NCBI RefSeq assembly: GCF_003443675.1
Contig: NZ_CP031963.1
Span: 1,077,501 to 1,141,500 of the forward strand
Origin: Aquimarina sp. BL5
Lineage (GTDB): Bacteria; Bacteroidota; Bacteroidia; Flavobacteriales; Flavobacteriaceae
Reading direction: 5' to 3'
DNA length: 64,000 bases
Part shown: piece after piece, positions 19,422 to 28,505 of the stretch
Layout of the letters: each line of letters begins with the position of its first letter
Numbering within the stretch: the first letter of the stretch is position 1
Notes under the pieces: generated by a model
Databases searched by the model: none
Seen by the model: only the letters and a program-made list of their open reading frames with translations
Told to the model about the DNA's origin: nothing
Position numbers and translations under genes: made by a program

Positions 19422-21752
19422 ATGAAAAACATACTAATGTTGGCTATATTCCTTGTTTTTGGAATTCAAAGCTACGCACAATCTTTTCAAGGAAAAATTG
19501 TAGATAACTCTAACAATCCATTATCTGGAGCAACAATAATGGAATCAAGTATACCTGATAATGGTGTAATGAGTGATGATAAAGGTTCATTCAAAATAAT
19601 TCTCAAAAACTCAAGTGATGTAATTGTCAGTTTCTTAGGATATGTAACCAAGAAAGTAACACTTACTAATGATATCAATATCATCCGATTAACTGAAGAT
19701 AATGTAGCTCTAGAAGAGGTATTCGTTACCTCAGCGAGCAGAGAAATTCAGAAACGTTCTGAAGTCCCTGGATCGATTTCTACAATCTCTGCAAAAACTA
19801 TCGAAGAAACAAAGCCTTTTGGTATTGATCAATTGGTGAATCAGGTTCCAGGAGTTTTTATGTCTACTTCTAGAGCCGCTAGTAATGAGCAACATTTTAT
19901 GGCTGTTCGTTCTCCTATTTCCACAAAAGCCCTCTTTTTATATCTAGAAGATGGGTTACAAATACGCCCTACTTCGGTTTTTAATCATAACGCTTTATTA
20001 GAAATGAACGATATTTCTTATGATCGCATAGAGGTGCTAAAAGGACCTTCTTCTAGTATCTATGGTAGTGAATCCATTGGTGGAAGTTTTAATTTTATCA
20101 CCAAAAAACCAACTAAAAACTTGAGTGGAAGTATTGGTTTTCAGACTAATAACATAGGGTTAACACGTTATGAATTAGAAATTTCCGATAAAACAACTGA
20201 TAAATTTGGGTTTTATTTTGGTGCTCACTACGTACAACGAAAAGATGGGCCTATAGAACATAGTGATTATAATAAACTAGCAGTTACGTTTAAAACCGTG
20301 TATGACTTTTCTGAAACTACAAAATGGACAACGGTTTTAGATATTATTGACTACAGATCAGATATGAGTGGCTCTCTAAGTGAGTCAGATTATTTTGGAG
20401 GAAATTTTGAAAGTGATCAAACATTTACCGAACGAGAAGCTTTAGCTTTTAGACTCAGAACAACTTTAGACAAGTTCTGGAATGATCGTAATAAAACTTC
20501 TTTTAATTTCATTTTCAGAGATAACACAATGGATCAAAATCCATCGTATAGAGTTCGTCAGTTTAGAGATCAAGGCCAGTTAACTGGTTTTGGGTCTGGA
20601 GAAATAAACTCTAACCAATTTAAAAGTTTTGTAGGATTAATTCAGCATAAACTAGATTTTAACTTTGCTAATTCATCATTAATTTTAGGGGCTACCGGTG
20701 ATTTTTCTCCTCAAAAATATATAGCAGAAACTACCAGTATCATTGTAGATCCTACAACAGGAAGAAACATTGATTTCAACATTAATTTTGGAGATTTTAT
20801 ATTGAATTACGAAGCTGACATCTTTAACTATGCTGGATTTCTTCAATATGAGATATCCCCTATCGAGCAATTAAAAGTTACTGCTGCCTTACGATATGAT
20901 GGATTCGAATATGACTATGATAATCAAGTAGATGGAATCGTGGGAGTAGAAGATGCTGTAGATAATTTCAATAATATAACCCCAAAACTAGGAATCAACT
21001 ATAATTTTTCGAACCGAACAGGTATTTATGCCAACTATTCTCAAGGGTTCACTCCGCCTCAAGTTTCTACTTTATATCGAAACAGAAATGAAGTACAAGG
21101 TATTAAACCAAGTAGATATAACAATTATGAAATTGGAGGATATTACTCTATTCCGTCAAAACTGTCCTTAGATGCCGCTGTATACGTATTAGAAGGAAAA
21201 AATACATTGATCACTTTACGAGACCTAGATGATAACTTTTTTAATACAAATGCTGGTAAAACTAGGTCTTACGGAATTGAATACGGAATCACTTGGAACA
21301 TTTTTAAGGAATTGTCACTTTCTCATAATGGTAGTTATGCTAAACATCAATACATAGATTTTTTTGATAGTGGTGTGGATTACTCAGATACGGAAAGAGA
21401 GACCGCTCCTAACCTATTGGGGACCTCTATTATAACCTATCGTAAAGAGTATAAAAATATTGGTTTTAGCATTTCAGGAGAACACGAGCTTGTAGGAAGC
21501 TATAATACCAGTTTCGAGAATCAAGTCGAAAATGATGATGGAACATTTAGTACAGCAACATATGATGGTCATAATGTCTTTAATCTTAGAGCTTCAATAA
21601 GCCATAAAGGATTTGAAATATGGGGACATGCCTTAAATGTTTTTGATGAATTATATGCTGCAAGAGCTTCATATAATAGATTTAGAAATGAAAATAGTTT
21701 CACTATTGGAAACCCAAAAGCTTTTCATCTTGGAGTAAGGTATAATTTTTAA
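19422..21752 (+). CDS. TonB-dependent outer-membrane receptor (not a SusC type)
   Basis: 776 aa. Signal peptide (MKNILMLAIFLVFGIQSYAQ), a carboxypeptidase-D-like N-terminal extension (~22-95, GKIVDNSNNPLSGATIMESS), a plug domain (~105-220: SREIQKRSEVPGSISTISA, VNQVPGVFM, EVLKGPSSSIYGSESIGGS) and a 22-strand-type barrel ending in LGVRYNF. Length and motifs match siderophore/metal receptors rather than ~1000-aa SusC proteins, and no SusD follows. Energy comes from TonB-ExbBD encoded elsewhere. Followed by a PepSY protein, as in many iron and copper uptake loci. The ligand is unknown. Confidence 0.93.
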   Translation: MKNILMLAIFLVFGIQSYAQSFQGKIVDNSNNPLSGATIMESSIPDNGVMSDDKGSFKIILKNSSDVIVSFLGYVTKKVTLTNDINIIRLTEDNVALEEVFVTSASREIQKRSEVPGSISTISAKTIEETKPFGIDQLVNQVPGVFMSTSRAASNEQHFMAVRSPISTKALFLYLEDGLQIRPTSVFNHNALLEMNDISYDRIEVLKGPSSSIYGSESIGGSFNFITKKPTKNLSGSIGFQTNNIGLTRYELEISDKTTDKFGFYFGAHYVQRKDGPIEHSDYNKLAVTFKTVYDFSETTKWTTVLDIIDYRSDMSGSLSESDYFGGNFESDQTFTEREALAFRLRTTLDKFWNDRNKTSFNFIFRDNTMDQNPSYRVRQFRDQGQLTGFGSGEINSNQFKSFVGLIQHKLDFNFANSSLILGATGDFSPQKYIAETTSIIVDPTTGRNIDFNINFGDFILNYEADIFNYAGFLQYEISPIEQLKVTAALRYDGFEYDYDNQVDGIVGVEDAVDNFNNITPKLGINYNFSNRTGIYANYSQGFTPPQVSTLYRNRNEVQGIKPSRYNNYEIGGYYSIPSKLSLDAAVYVLEGKNTLITLRDLDDNFFNTNAGKTRSYGIEYGITWNIFKELSLSHNGSYAKHQYIDFFDSGVDYSDTERETAPNLLGTSIITYRKEYKNIGFSISGEHELVGSYNTSFENQVENDDGTFSTATYDGHNVFNLRASISHKGFEIWGHALNVFDELYAARASYNRFRNENSFTIGNPKAFHLGVRYNF

Positions 21753-21796
21753 AAAACAAGTTTCTAAAATATAATTATGGTCTGCTGCTCTATATA

Positions 21797-21844
21797 ATAT
21801 GTGTCTAAAAGAGTCGACATCTCTAATATTGGTTTGCACATATT
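21797..21844 (+). other. Inverted repeat between TonB receptor and PepSY genes
   Basis: AATATGTG (21797-21804) is the inverted copy of CACATATT (21837-21844), separated by 32 bases. Flanking CTGCTGCTCTATAT and ATATAGGCAGTAG can extend the pairing imperfectly. It is weaker than the hairpins at 18189-18299 but is a third structured gap in the same locus. Confidence 0.3.
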
Positions 21845-21915
21845 ACTTTCTGTTATGGGGTAATAGAAAATATAGGCAGTAGATCTTTTTGTACGTTTTT
21901 ATAAAACAATACATC

Positions 21916-23184
21916 ATGAAAAAAAAATCAAAACTTAATACTTGGCTATGGAAATGGCATTTTATAGCTGGATTAATCTCATTGCCTTTTGTTCTTATGC
22001 TTTCTATCACAGGAACAATCTATTTATTTAAATCTAATTATGAAATTCCTAAACAAAAACATATAAAGGAAGTAACTGTATTCGGAACTCCTATTTCTTT
22101 ACAAGAACAATGGTCAATTGCTAATACTAATGCTATTAAAAAACCTAACTCTTTGATTATATCTACATCTCCTAACCAAGCCACGGAATTTATTTCTGGT
22201 AGATTTGGCAGCAAGAGTAGTTTGTTTATCAATCCGTATACTGGTGTTATTTCTGGAGAGATTATTAGTAAAAAAACCGATATGCATACCGTAAGAAAGT
22301 TACACGGAGAACTGTTAATGGGTAAATTCGGAACTAAGATCGTAGAATTGATAGCTAGTTGGATGGTTGTTTTAATAGTAACTGGCTTATATGTTTGGTG
22401 GCCTTCTAGAAGATGGAAGTTAAAAGGGTATTTTATACCCAGAACAAAACTTGATCATAGAACATTTTATAGGGATGTACATGCCATTTCGGGGTTTTGG
22501 ATATCCATTTTATTACTTATGATCTTAGCTGGAGGTTTTCCTTGGACCGATGTTTTTGGTACTAACTTTAAACAAATACAAAAAATAACGAATACCGGAT
22601 ACCCCGCTACCTGGCAAGAAAACCAAATACAGTCTAATCCTTCCGGAAATGCTTTAACACTGGATCAAATTGTAGCGAAAGCAAAAACATTACAACTTCC
22701 AGGTGTGGTAACAATTAGTTTCCCAAAAGGCCCAAAAGGTGTATACAGTCTATCTAATTTCAATCCATCTGATTTATCATCACAAGAAAAAATTCATTTT
22801 GATCAATACTCTGGAGAACCTATTCTAAAACATACTTGGAAAGACATAGGAATTCTAATGCGAGGAAGAATGTGGTTTATGGCCTTTCATCAGGGTGAAT
22901 TCGGCCCATGGAATTGGTGGTTGGTATTATGTACAGCCATTATGTTAACAATAATGAGTGTGTCGGCTATTTTATCTTATGTATTAAGAAAACGAAAGAA
23001 AAGTTGGGGCGTTCCTAAAGTTCCTGCTTCATTTAAGGTTGGATATGGTATTGTTGTAATTCTTGTATTACTTTCTTTATTGTTCCCTTTATTTGGAATA
23101 AGCCTTATCTGTATTCTCATTATTGAATATGTACGAAGGTATATGAAACTCAAAAATCAAAATGATAGAATTAAATCTTATTAA
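21916..23184 (+). CDS. PepSY-associated transmembrane protein
   Basis: 422 aa from the ATG at 21916; an upstream TTG is open in frame but the MKKKSKLNTWLWKWHFIAG start is the family's usual N-terminus. The first helix (~15-40) is followed by a periplasmic PepSY region, the conserved RKLHGELLMGKFGTKIVELIA and WMVVLIVTGLYVWWP (second helix), DVHAISGFW (third helix) and a C-terminal helix pair with AFHQGEFGPWNWW. This family is found beside TonB receptors for siderophores, heme and copper; some members reduce ferric ligands. Here it follows the receptor directly and probably acts in the inner membrane on the imported metal complex. Confidence 0.9.
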   Translation: MKKKSKLNTWLWKWHFIAGLISLPFVLMLSITGTIYLFKSNYEIPKQKHIKEVTVFGTPISLQEQWSIANTNAIKKPNSLIISTSPNQATEFISGRFGSKSSLFINPYTGVISGEIISKKTDMHTVRKLHGELLMGKFGTKIVELIASWMVVLIVTGLYVWWPSRRWKLKGYFIPRTKLDHRTFYRDVHAISGFWISILLLMILAGGFPWTDVFGTNFKQIQKITNTGYPATWQENQIQSNPSGNALTLDQIVAKAKTLQLPGVVTISFPKGPKGVYSLSNFNPSDLSSQEKIHFDQYSGEPILKHTWKDIGILMRGRMWFMAFHQGEFGPWNWWLVLCTAIMLTIMSVSAILSYVLRKRKKSWGVPKVPASFKVGYGIVVILVLLSLLFPLFGISLICILIIEYVRRYMKLKNQNDRIKSY

Positions 23185-23195
23185 AAACACATATT

Positions 23196-24101
23196 ATGAA
23201 AAAATCATATATCTCCTTGTTCCTTATAATCATTATGATAGGTTGTCAACAGCAAAACCAAAGTAATAACAAGAATCCTAATTCCATTGATGTTTCTAAA
23301 TCGAAAACTTCACAAAATGAAATTTCAGAAAATCGAAACTTAAAACTAGATGAAACGATATACTCTAAATCAGAGTTAGATGCAATGTCTCATCAAGAAC
23401 TTATGACCCTAATTCACGAAGTACCAAATGATACTATCGCTACTATTGGAATACTTCTTTATGATGGATATTTTATGTTAGATGCTATGGGGCCTCTGTC
23501 TGTTCTAAATGGTATGGCCGACACTAAAAAACTTTTGATAGGAAGAAACAAAGGAATTGTAAGCAGTAGTAGTAATGTAAAAATTCAAGTAGATTATAGT
23601 ATTAAAGACATTGATCAACTAGATATTTTAGTTATTCCAGGGGGATTAATAGAAACCTATAAAGCAACTAAGGATAAAGAATTATTAGATTGGATCAAAA
23701 AAATTGATCAAAATAGCAAATACACAGTTAGCGTATGCACTGGAGCTTGGATACTAGGAGCAGCTGGATTACTAGAAGGTAAGGAAGCTACTACTAATTG
23801 GTATAAAGCTGAAGAAACATTATCTCTTTATGGAGCAACATATGTTAAAAAACGATATACAAACGACGGAAAATATTGGACCAGTGCTGGGGTTTCTGCT
23901 GGAATCGATATGAGTTTAGCCCTAGTTGACCATATTTTAGGTAGAAACTATGCAGAGGCTATTGCACTTAATCTCGAATATAACCCTAACCCTCCTTTCT
24001 CTGGAGGACATCCAGATAAAACAAATCCAGTGATAAGCTACGTTATTAAAAGGATGTATGAGACTGGATTGCAGCCTCTAATAGAAATGGATAAAGAATA
24101 A
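23196..24101 (+). CDS. DJ-1/PfpI-family lipoprotein
   Basis: 301 aa. A lipoprotein signal (IIMIGC, Cys17) is followed by a ~60-residue polar linker and a DJ-1/PfpI domain (~85-285). The nucleophile Cys181 sits in the elbow SVCTGAWILGAAGLL. The GPLSVLNG and TSAGVSAGIDMSLALVDHILG segments resemble isocyanide-hydratase or AraC-associated DJ-1 branches. Lipid anchoring is unusual for this mostly cytoplasmic superfamily and suggests a periplasmic or outer-membrane enzyme. The start is 11 bases after the PepSY stop, so it is in the same operon. Confidence 0.87.
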   Translation: MKKSYISLFLIIIMIGCQQQNQSNNKNPNSIDVSKSKTSQNEISENRNLKLDETIYSKSELDAMSHQELMTLIHEVPNDTIATIGILLYDGYFMLDAMGPLSVLNGMADTKKLLIGRNKGIVSSSSNVKIQVDYSIKDIDQLDILVIPGGLIETYKATKDKELLDWIKKIDQNSKYTVSVCTGAWILGAAGLLEGKEATTNWYKAEETLSLYGATYVKKRYTNDGKYWTSAGVSAGIDMSLALVDHILGRNYAEAIALNLEYNPNPPFSGGHPDKTNPVISYVIKRMYETGLQPLIEMDKE

Positions 24102-24171
24102 ATACACAAAATATAAGCCCTAACAAAATAAAGAAAAATAATACCTTTGAATAAATAAAATATATAAACAC

Positions 24172-24609
24172 ATGAAAAAGCTTTTTATACCTATTTTTAC
24201 CATAATCACATCCATAATGATTTTCTCTTGTAATCAACTATCTAAAGAAGAACAAGAATTTGATGCTTTGATGCAAAAAGTAATCGATGTACATGACGAA
24301 GTAATGCCTAAGATGAGTACGATGAGTTCTTTAATAAAGGATCTGGAGCCCAAAATTGATACGACGACTACTGGTAAGTCATATGCTAATGCTCAAAAAG
24401 ATCTTAAAGACTCTTATGATTTTATGATGGATTGGATGAGTGATTTTAGTACTAAGTTTCCTCACGGCGAAGAAAACACAGCAAAGGATATGGAAAAATT
24501 CATAGCTAAAATGAAAATGCTTCAGGAAGAAGAAGTTGAAGTTAATAAACTAAGAGATCAAATCAATTCTAGTATTAATAATGCAAAGAAACTATTAGAA
24601 AAGTCATAA
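24172..24609 (+). CDS. Met-rich helical lipoprotein of the metal-uptake locus
   Basis: 145 aa. Lipoprotein signal with Cys20 (MIFSCNQL). The mature part is almost entirely helical and rich in Met, Glu and Lys, with VHDEVMPKMSTMSS (~38-51), YDFMMDWMSDF (~80-90) and KFIAKMKMLQEEEVE. Similar flavobacterial proteins are often mislabelled 'viral A-type inclusion protein'. Met pairs and His next to acidic residues suggest copper or other metal binding at the membrane. It is 70 bases after the DJ-1 lipoprotein. Function is inferred from composition and neighbours. Confidence 0.7.
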   Translation: MKKLFIPIFTIITSIMIFSCNQLSKEEQEFDALMQKVIDVHDEVMPKMSTMSSLIKDLEPKIDTTTTGKSYANAQKDLKDSYDFMMDWMSDFSTKFPHGEENTAKDMEKFIAKMKMLQEEEVEVNKLRDQINSSINNAKKLLEKS

Positions 24610-24616
24610 CCTCCGG

Positions 24617-24652
24617 TTTTTGGTTATAGTTTATAAAATTGTTTTATTTTTG
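24617..24652 (+). promoter_or_regulatory. Promoter of the OmpA-family gene
   Basis: TTTTTG (24617-24622), 22 bases, then TATTTTTG (24645-24652); the spacer is slightly long. The ATG is at 24678, giving a leader of about 20 bases. Confidence 0.55.
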
Positions 24653-24677
24653 CTGCTGCAACAAATCGCTTATACCA

Positions 24678-25487
24678 ATGAGAAAAATTATTTTATTTGC
24701 CTCTGTACTGCTATTGACCAATACATTTGTACACGCTCAAAAAAAGAAAGATCTACTAGCAGAAATTGATAAGCTTAGACAAGAGTTAAAAACTACAGAA
24801 GGAGAATTAACTGAGGCTCGTAAAAATGAAAGAGTAAGTCTGTCTAAAGTAAAAACAATGGAGACTCAGGTAGCTGACCTGAAAGAAACTAACGCTACGC
24901 TATTAACTAATATGAGTAGTTTTACAGAGCTTTCTAATAAGAAAGCTAATAATCTTCAGACCTCACAAGAAATCATTAAAGCAAAAGATCAACAACTAAA
25001 TGCGATCAATGATGCAATTACTGCTAATGACTCAATCAATTTGGCAGTATTCAGTAAGTTCAAGAATGCTATTGGAGGTGATAATATAAAAATCAGTAAT
25101 GGTACGATACATATAGTTTTACCAAATACTACCCTTTTTGGAGAAAATGACAAGAATTATATTGTAGATGAAAAAGCAAAATCAACATTAGAAAAAATTG
25201 CTGCTACATTAAATGCTAATCCTAATCTTAGTGTTTTAGTAGAAGGAAACAGTAATGCCCTAAAACTAGATGGGAAAAAGATTATAGATAATTGGGATTT
25301 AAGTTCCAGACAGGCTGCATCCGTTGTAAGAGTCTTACAATCAGATTATAAAGTGGACCCTAAACGCTTAGAAGCTTTAGGTAAAAGTGAATATAGTACT
25401 GAAAGTATTGAAACAGTTACAAGAATTATAATTGATCCAAAATTTGATGAGTTCTACAATTTGGTAAAAGACAATATGAAGAACTAA
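24678..25487 (+). CDS. OmpA-family protein with coiled-coil stalk
   Basis: 269 aa from the ATG at 24678; an upstream TTG in frame would put a Cys-rich stretch before the signal peptide and overlaps the promoter, so I reject it. Signal peptide (MRKIILFASVLLLTNTFVHAQ), a long coiled coil (~22-110, KDLLAEIDKLRQELKTTEGE) and a C-terminal OmpA-like peptidoglycan-binding domain (~150-260: STLEKIAATLNANPNLSVLV, SSRQAASVVRVLQ, KRLEALGKSEY). It probably tethers the outer membrane to peptidoglycan. It is transcribed alone and closed by a terminator. Confidence 0.88.
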   Translation: MRKIILFASVLLLTNTFVHAQKKKDLLAEIDKLRQELKTTEGELTEARKNERVSLSKVKTMETQVADLKETNATLLTNMSSFTELSNKKANNLQTSQEIIKAKDQQLNAINDAITANDSINLAVFSKFKNAIGGDNIKISNGTIHIVLPNTTLFGENDKNYIVDEKAKSTLEKIAATLNANPNLSVLVEGNSNALKLDGKKIIDNWDLSSRQAASVVRVLQSDYKVDPKRLEALGKSEYSTESIETVTRIIIDPKFDEFYNLVKDNMKN

Positions 25488-25515
25488 CTTTTTAAAGTTT
25501 TATCTAACATATCTT

Positions 25516-25546
25516 AAAAGACCAACTATTTCTAGTTGGTCTTTTT
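25516..25546 (+). terminator. Intrinsic terminator after the OmpA-family gene
   Basis: AAAAGACCAACTA (25516-25528), loop TTTC, TAGTTGGTCTTTTT (25533-25546). With A-runs on one side and T-runs on the other it can work in both directions and also closes the facing AraC gene. Confidence 0.92.
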
Positions 25547-25581
25547 TAATTATTCTAATTAAAATATCAGTATCCTAATAT

Positions 25582-26427
25582 TTAAGAACTTGTGAGCTTT
25601 TTACTTTTAAACTCGGTAGGATTCATTCCCGCGTGCTTCTTAAAAAACTTAGAAAAGTGTCCTGCTTCCTTATATCCTAACTCATATGCTATTTCTTCTG
25701 AAGTTTTGTCTGAATATATCAATAACCGTTTTGCCTCTAATACAATACGCTCATTGATCGTTGCCAAAGGCGATTTATCACTGTATTTATGAAACAAATT
25801 AGATAAGGTCTTCGGAGATTTAAACAATAGTTCTGCGTACTCAGCTACCTGATGTTTTTCCCTGAAATGTTGTTCAATCAAAATATTAAACTTTCTAATG
25901 ATATCCAGTTGATTATTTGGTAAATCCGGTTCTGGCAAGTCTTCTTTGATAAGTCTTCTAGATTTAATAAGAAATCTTTTTAGAAGTGTCTGAAGCATTT
26001 CTCCCTGTATCTGATCTTTATTTTCAAACTCCTCTTTAAAAGAATCAAACATCATCGAGAAACTTACTTTTTCTTTTTCATTGAGTGTTAATATCTGCGG
26101 AACAGAAGAACCAAAAAACAAAAAACCATTACAAGAAACTTCCTGATCATGATCTCTAATACAATAAAACTCTCTATTAAACACTAATGAAATGATACCG
26201 TCTGTATTCTTATCAATCTCTAATACATTCAATGGTGTACAAAAAACGATTTGATCTTTCTCTAACTCGATAAGAGAACCGTCTATACGAAAACTTACTT
26301 CATGATCTTTACTCCATATGATCTTATATAATCCTTTATTTCTTAATAAGTCTAATGATGAAGAACAATTAAAATCTGTAAGAATAAATGTGCTTTCATC
26401 TTTTATGCTTGAATAATCTAATCTCAT
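25582..26427 (-). CDS. AraC-family transcriptional regulator
   Basis: 281 aa from the ATG at 26427; a TTG two codons earlier is open but less likely. The N-terminal half is a cupin-like sensor (GLYKIIWSKDHEVSFRIDGS, then ELEKDQIVFCTPLNVLEI). The C-terminal ~100 residues are the double helix-turn-helix with FHKYSDKSPLATINERIVLE, AYELGYKEAGHFSKFFKKHAG and NPTEF. It is divergent from the small SnoaL-like gene at 26555, which it may control. Confidence 0.9.
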   Translation of the reverse strand: MRLDYSSIKDESTFILTDFNCSSSLDLLRNKGLYKIIWSKDHEVSFRIDGSLIELEKDQIVFCTPLNVLEIDKNTDGIISLVFNREFYCIRDHDQEVSCNGFLFFGSSVPQILTLNEKEKVSFSMMFDSFKEEFENKDQIQGEMLQTLLKRFLIKSRRLIKEDLPEPDLPNNQLDIIRKFNILIEQHFREKHQVAEYAELLFKSPKTLSNLFHKYSDKSPLATINERIVLEAKRLLIYSDKTSEEIAYELGYKEAGHFSKFFKKHAGMNPTEFKSKKLTSS

Positions 26428-26492
26428 CCTCAAATAAACAAATAAATTTTATCAAAACAGAAAAATCTATTAGTCTTAAGGAATAATTTACA

Positions 26493-26523
26493 TTTTACAG
26501 CCTGTACTTCTGACCTACATTTG
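26493..26523 (+). promoter_or_regulatory. Promoter of the SnoaL-like gene
   Basis: TTTT (26493-26496), 19 bases, then TACATTTG (26516-26523), 31 bases before the ATG. It lies in the gap divergent to the AraC gene, a common site for regulation. Confidence 0.6.
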
Positions 26524-26554
26524 TATAAATAATTAATCTAAAAATAAAATACAA

Positions 26555-26911
26555 ATGGAAACCATAATAGAGAATAATCTAAAACACATTCACCAATTAT
26601 TATCAAAAGGAGCTTTTATAGAAGCTATGGACACGTATTTGCATGATGATGTAGAACTTAGAGAAAGTAATGACAAACCTAAAAAAGGAAAAGAATTTAA
26701 TTTAAAATTCGAACAAGATTTTATCGATAACCAACTTTCGGAGTTTATTAGATATGACGTAAAAAATTATGCAGTTAATGGAAACCATTCTTTTTATGAC
26801 GCAGTAATGGAATTAAAGCTTAAAGATGGAAGTACCATGCTTTCCGAGCAAACCGTAGTTACCGAATGGAAAGACGGAAAAATCTACAGAGAACGTTATT
26901 ATCATGCATAG
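26555..26911 (+). CDS. SnoaL-like (NTF2-fold) small protein
   Basis: 118 aa, single domain. The opening helix pair (HIHQLLSKGAFIEAMDTYLHDDVELRES), the loop KPKKGKEFNLKFEQDF, and the C-terminal strands (SMLSEQTVVTEWKDGKIYRERYYHA in outline) match the cone-shaped SnoaL/NTF2-like fold. Members range from polyketide cyclases to simple ligand binders; the chemistry cannot be told. It is divergent from an AraC-family regulator and closed by its own terminator. Confidence 0.82.
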   Translation: METIIENNLKHIHQLLSKGAFIEAMDTYLHDDVELRESNDKPKKGKEFNLKFEQDFIDNQLSEFIRYDVKNYAVNGNHSFYDAVMELKLKDGSTMLSEQTVVTEWKDGKIYRERYYHA

Positions 26912-26930
26912 TAAATACTAGTACTAATAA

Positions 26931-26960
26931 AAAAATCCAATCATTTCTGATTGGATTTTT
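26931..26960 (+). terminator. Bidirectional terminator between SnoaL-like and AraC genes
   Basis: AAAAATCCAATCA (26931-26943), loop TTTC, TGATTGGATTTTT (26948-26960). It serves the plus-strand SnoaL-like gene and the facing AraC gene. Confidence 0.92.
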
Positions 26961-26995
26961 CTTTATCATGTTAGTAAGATATAATTTCGCTTATT

Positions 26996-27874
26996 TCACA
27001 ACCTATATTCCTTTCTAAACTCCATAGGTGTTTTATGTGTTTTCGATTTAAATACCTTAGAGAAATACGCATAATCTTCATAACCTAAACTTTGTCCAAC
27101 TAAGGATAAAGAATTATCAGAATGTACGATGAGCCGTTTTGCTTCCAATAGAATACGCTCCGTTATTAATTCCGTCGTAGTTTTATTTAATGTTGTTTTT
27201 GTAATCCGATTCAAGTGCTTAGTAGTAATACTAAGTTTTTCTGCATAGAACTTTGCAGATTTTTCTGTTTTATAAAACGCCTCTATTGTAGTTTCTAAAG
27301 AAGATAATGTTTGTAAGTAAATCGGGGTTGAAGATCTATGTACTGTTTTTTCATTTATATACAAACGAGATAAATCAATATAAATAAGATCAACTAAACT
27401 AACTATCTTTTGTTTATTAAAAGGTAAACTTTGATGAAATTCTAAATTCACCTCTTTAAAGTAGTATTCTAACGGAGTAAGGTTATCTATCGTCAAGTTT
27501 ATATAAGGTGGATTATTGTAAGAGTAATAAAATGGAAATTGTTGGAGTTTTTTATTTGAAAAATGAAATTCATAAAAATCCTGCGAATGAAAAAAGATAT
27601 AGCCTTCTGGCTGTTCATCAAATTTCCAATAATGTGTCTGACCCGGCATTAAAAAAAACACGCTTCCTGGTGATACTGTATAAGAATCAAAATCAACTTC
27701 ATGTATCCCACTTCCTTTTAAAAAACACACACATAGAAAGAAGTCGTGCTTATGTGGTCTATGAAAGATTTCCTTATTTTTTAGTAAATGTTTCTTTAGA
27801 TCATTACTGTAAAAATCTGTCAGGGATTCTTCCTTTTCGAATTGAGTTATATTTAATATTGGTATAGTTTTCAA
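26996..27874 (-). CDS. AraC-family transcriptional regulator with cupin sensor
   Basis: 292 aa if started at the TTG at 27874 (product M-KTIPILNITQFEKEE, typical for the family); the frame is open to another TTG at 27904. The N-terminal cupin (RPHKHDFFLCVCFLKGSGIH, then FFLMPGQTHYWKF) senses a small ligand. The C-terminal double HTH has RILLEAKRLIVHSDNSLSL, GQSLGYEDYAYFSKVFKSK and TPMEFRKEY. It is the regulator nearest to the PUL, but a DUF983 gene and the GH97 3' end lie between, so control of the PUL is only a possibility. Confidence 0.88.
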   Translation of the reverse strand: MKTIPILNITQFEKEESLTDFYSNDLKKHLLKNKEIFHRPHKHDFFLCVCFLKGSGIHEVDFDSYTVSPGSVFFLMPGQTHYWKFDEQPEGYIFFHSQDFYEFHFSNKKLQQFPFYYSYNNPPYINLTIDNLTPLEYYFKEVNLEFHQSLPFNKQKIVSLVDLIYIDLSRLYINEKTVHRSSTPIYLQTLSSLETTIEAFYKTEKSAKFYAEKLSITTKHLNRITKTTLNKTTTELITERILLEAKRLIVHSDNSLSLVGQSLGYEDYAYFSKVFKSKTHKTPMEFRKEYRL

Positions 27875-27947
27875 GAAAAAACAAAATATGTCTCTAAAGT
27901 ACAAAAAGTTGCGATAAAATTCTGAATATTTAAAACCTAAGTATCAT

Positions 27948-27955
27948 TAAATTTG
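27948..27955 (+). promoter_or_regulatory. -7 element upstream of the DUF983 gene
   Basis: TAAATTTG, with no clear TTG at 19-20 bases upstream. The leader would be about 87 bases. Confidence 0.35.
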
Positions 27956-28047
27956 CATTTTATATTAGTAAAAATTAAAGGTTACCTAATAAACAGAAAA
28001 TCCTTATTACGAAAAACCGAAGTCTTTTATTTACAAATAAATACCAT

Positions 28048-28416
28048 ATGAAACTTCTAAAAGGAACAAAAATCAACAGCATATTGGAAGGGAGTTGCCC
28101 TGTTTGTCAGAATGAGAGCATGTATTCTGAGAAAAATCCCTATAAATTAAAAGAAACGCTAAAAATGAAAGAACGATGTGGTTCTTGCAATACAAAATAT
28201 AAAATTGAACCTTCCTTCTTTTACGGCGCCATGTATGTAAGTTATCCTGTAGGTATAATGTTTGCTAGTGCTGCGTTTATTATGTCTTACCTTATACTTG
28301 GTATTGATTTAATACCTACTTATTGTATAATTGTACTGGTCATGGTTTTTTCTCTTCCGATAATTCTTAGAATATCTCGAAATATTTGGATTAACTTTTT
28401 TATGAGTTATAAGTAA
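28048..28416 (+). CDS. DUF983 family protein (zinc-ribbon plus two membrane helices)
   Basis: 122 aa. The N-terminal four-Cys zinc ribbon (CPVCQN near residue 19, CGSCNTKYKIEPSFFYGAMYV near 50) is followed by two hydrophobic helices (~70-90 and ~95-115). This is the exact layout of DUF983. Function is unknown; members are widespread in Bacteroidota and Alphaproteobacteria. It stands alone, facing the 3' end of the GH97 gene. Confidence 0.88.
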   Translation: MKLLKGTKINSILEGSCPVCQNESMYSEKNPYKLKETLKMKERCGSCNTKYKIEPSFFYGAMYVSYPVGIMFASAAFIMSYLILGIDLIPTYCIIVLVMVFSLPIILRISRNIWINFFMSYK

Positions 28417-28505
28417 AATTAGAAAACATCAAATAACCACGTAGTTCATATATTTGGAAATAGAAAATAGTTGAAAATAAAAAGTCAAGATGGGTTCAAT
28501 ATATA

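Noticed and set aside
27508..27867. 119-codon plus-strand frame
   Set aside because: It is opposite the AraC-family gene, which has clear cupin and helix-turn-helix motifs.
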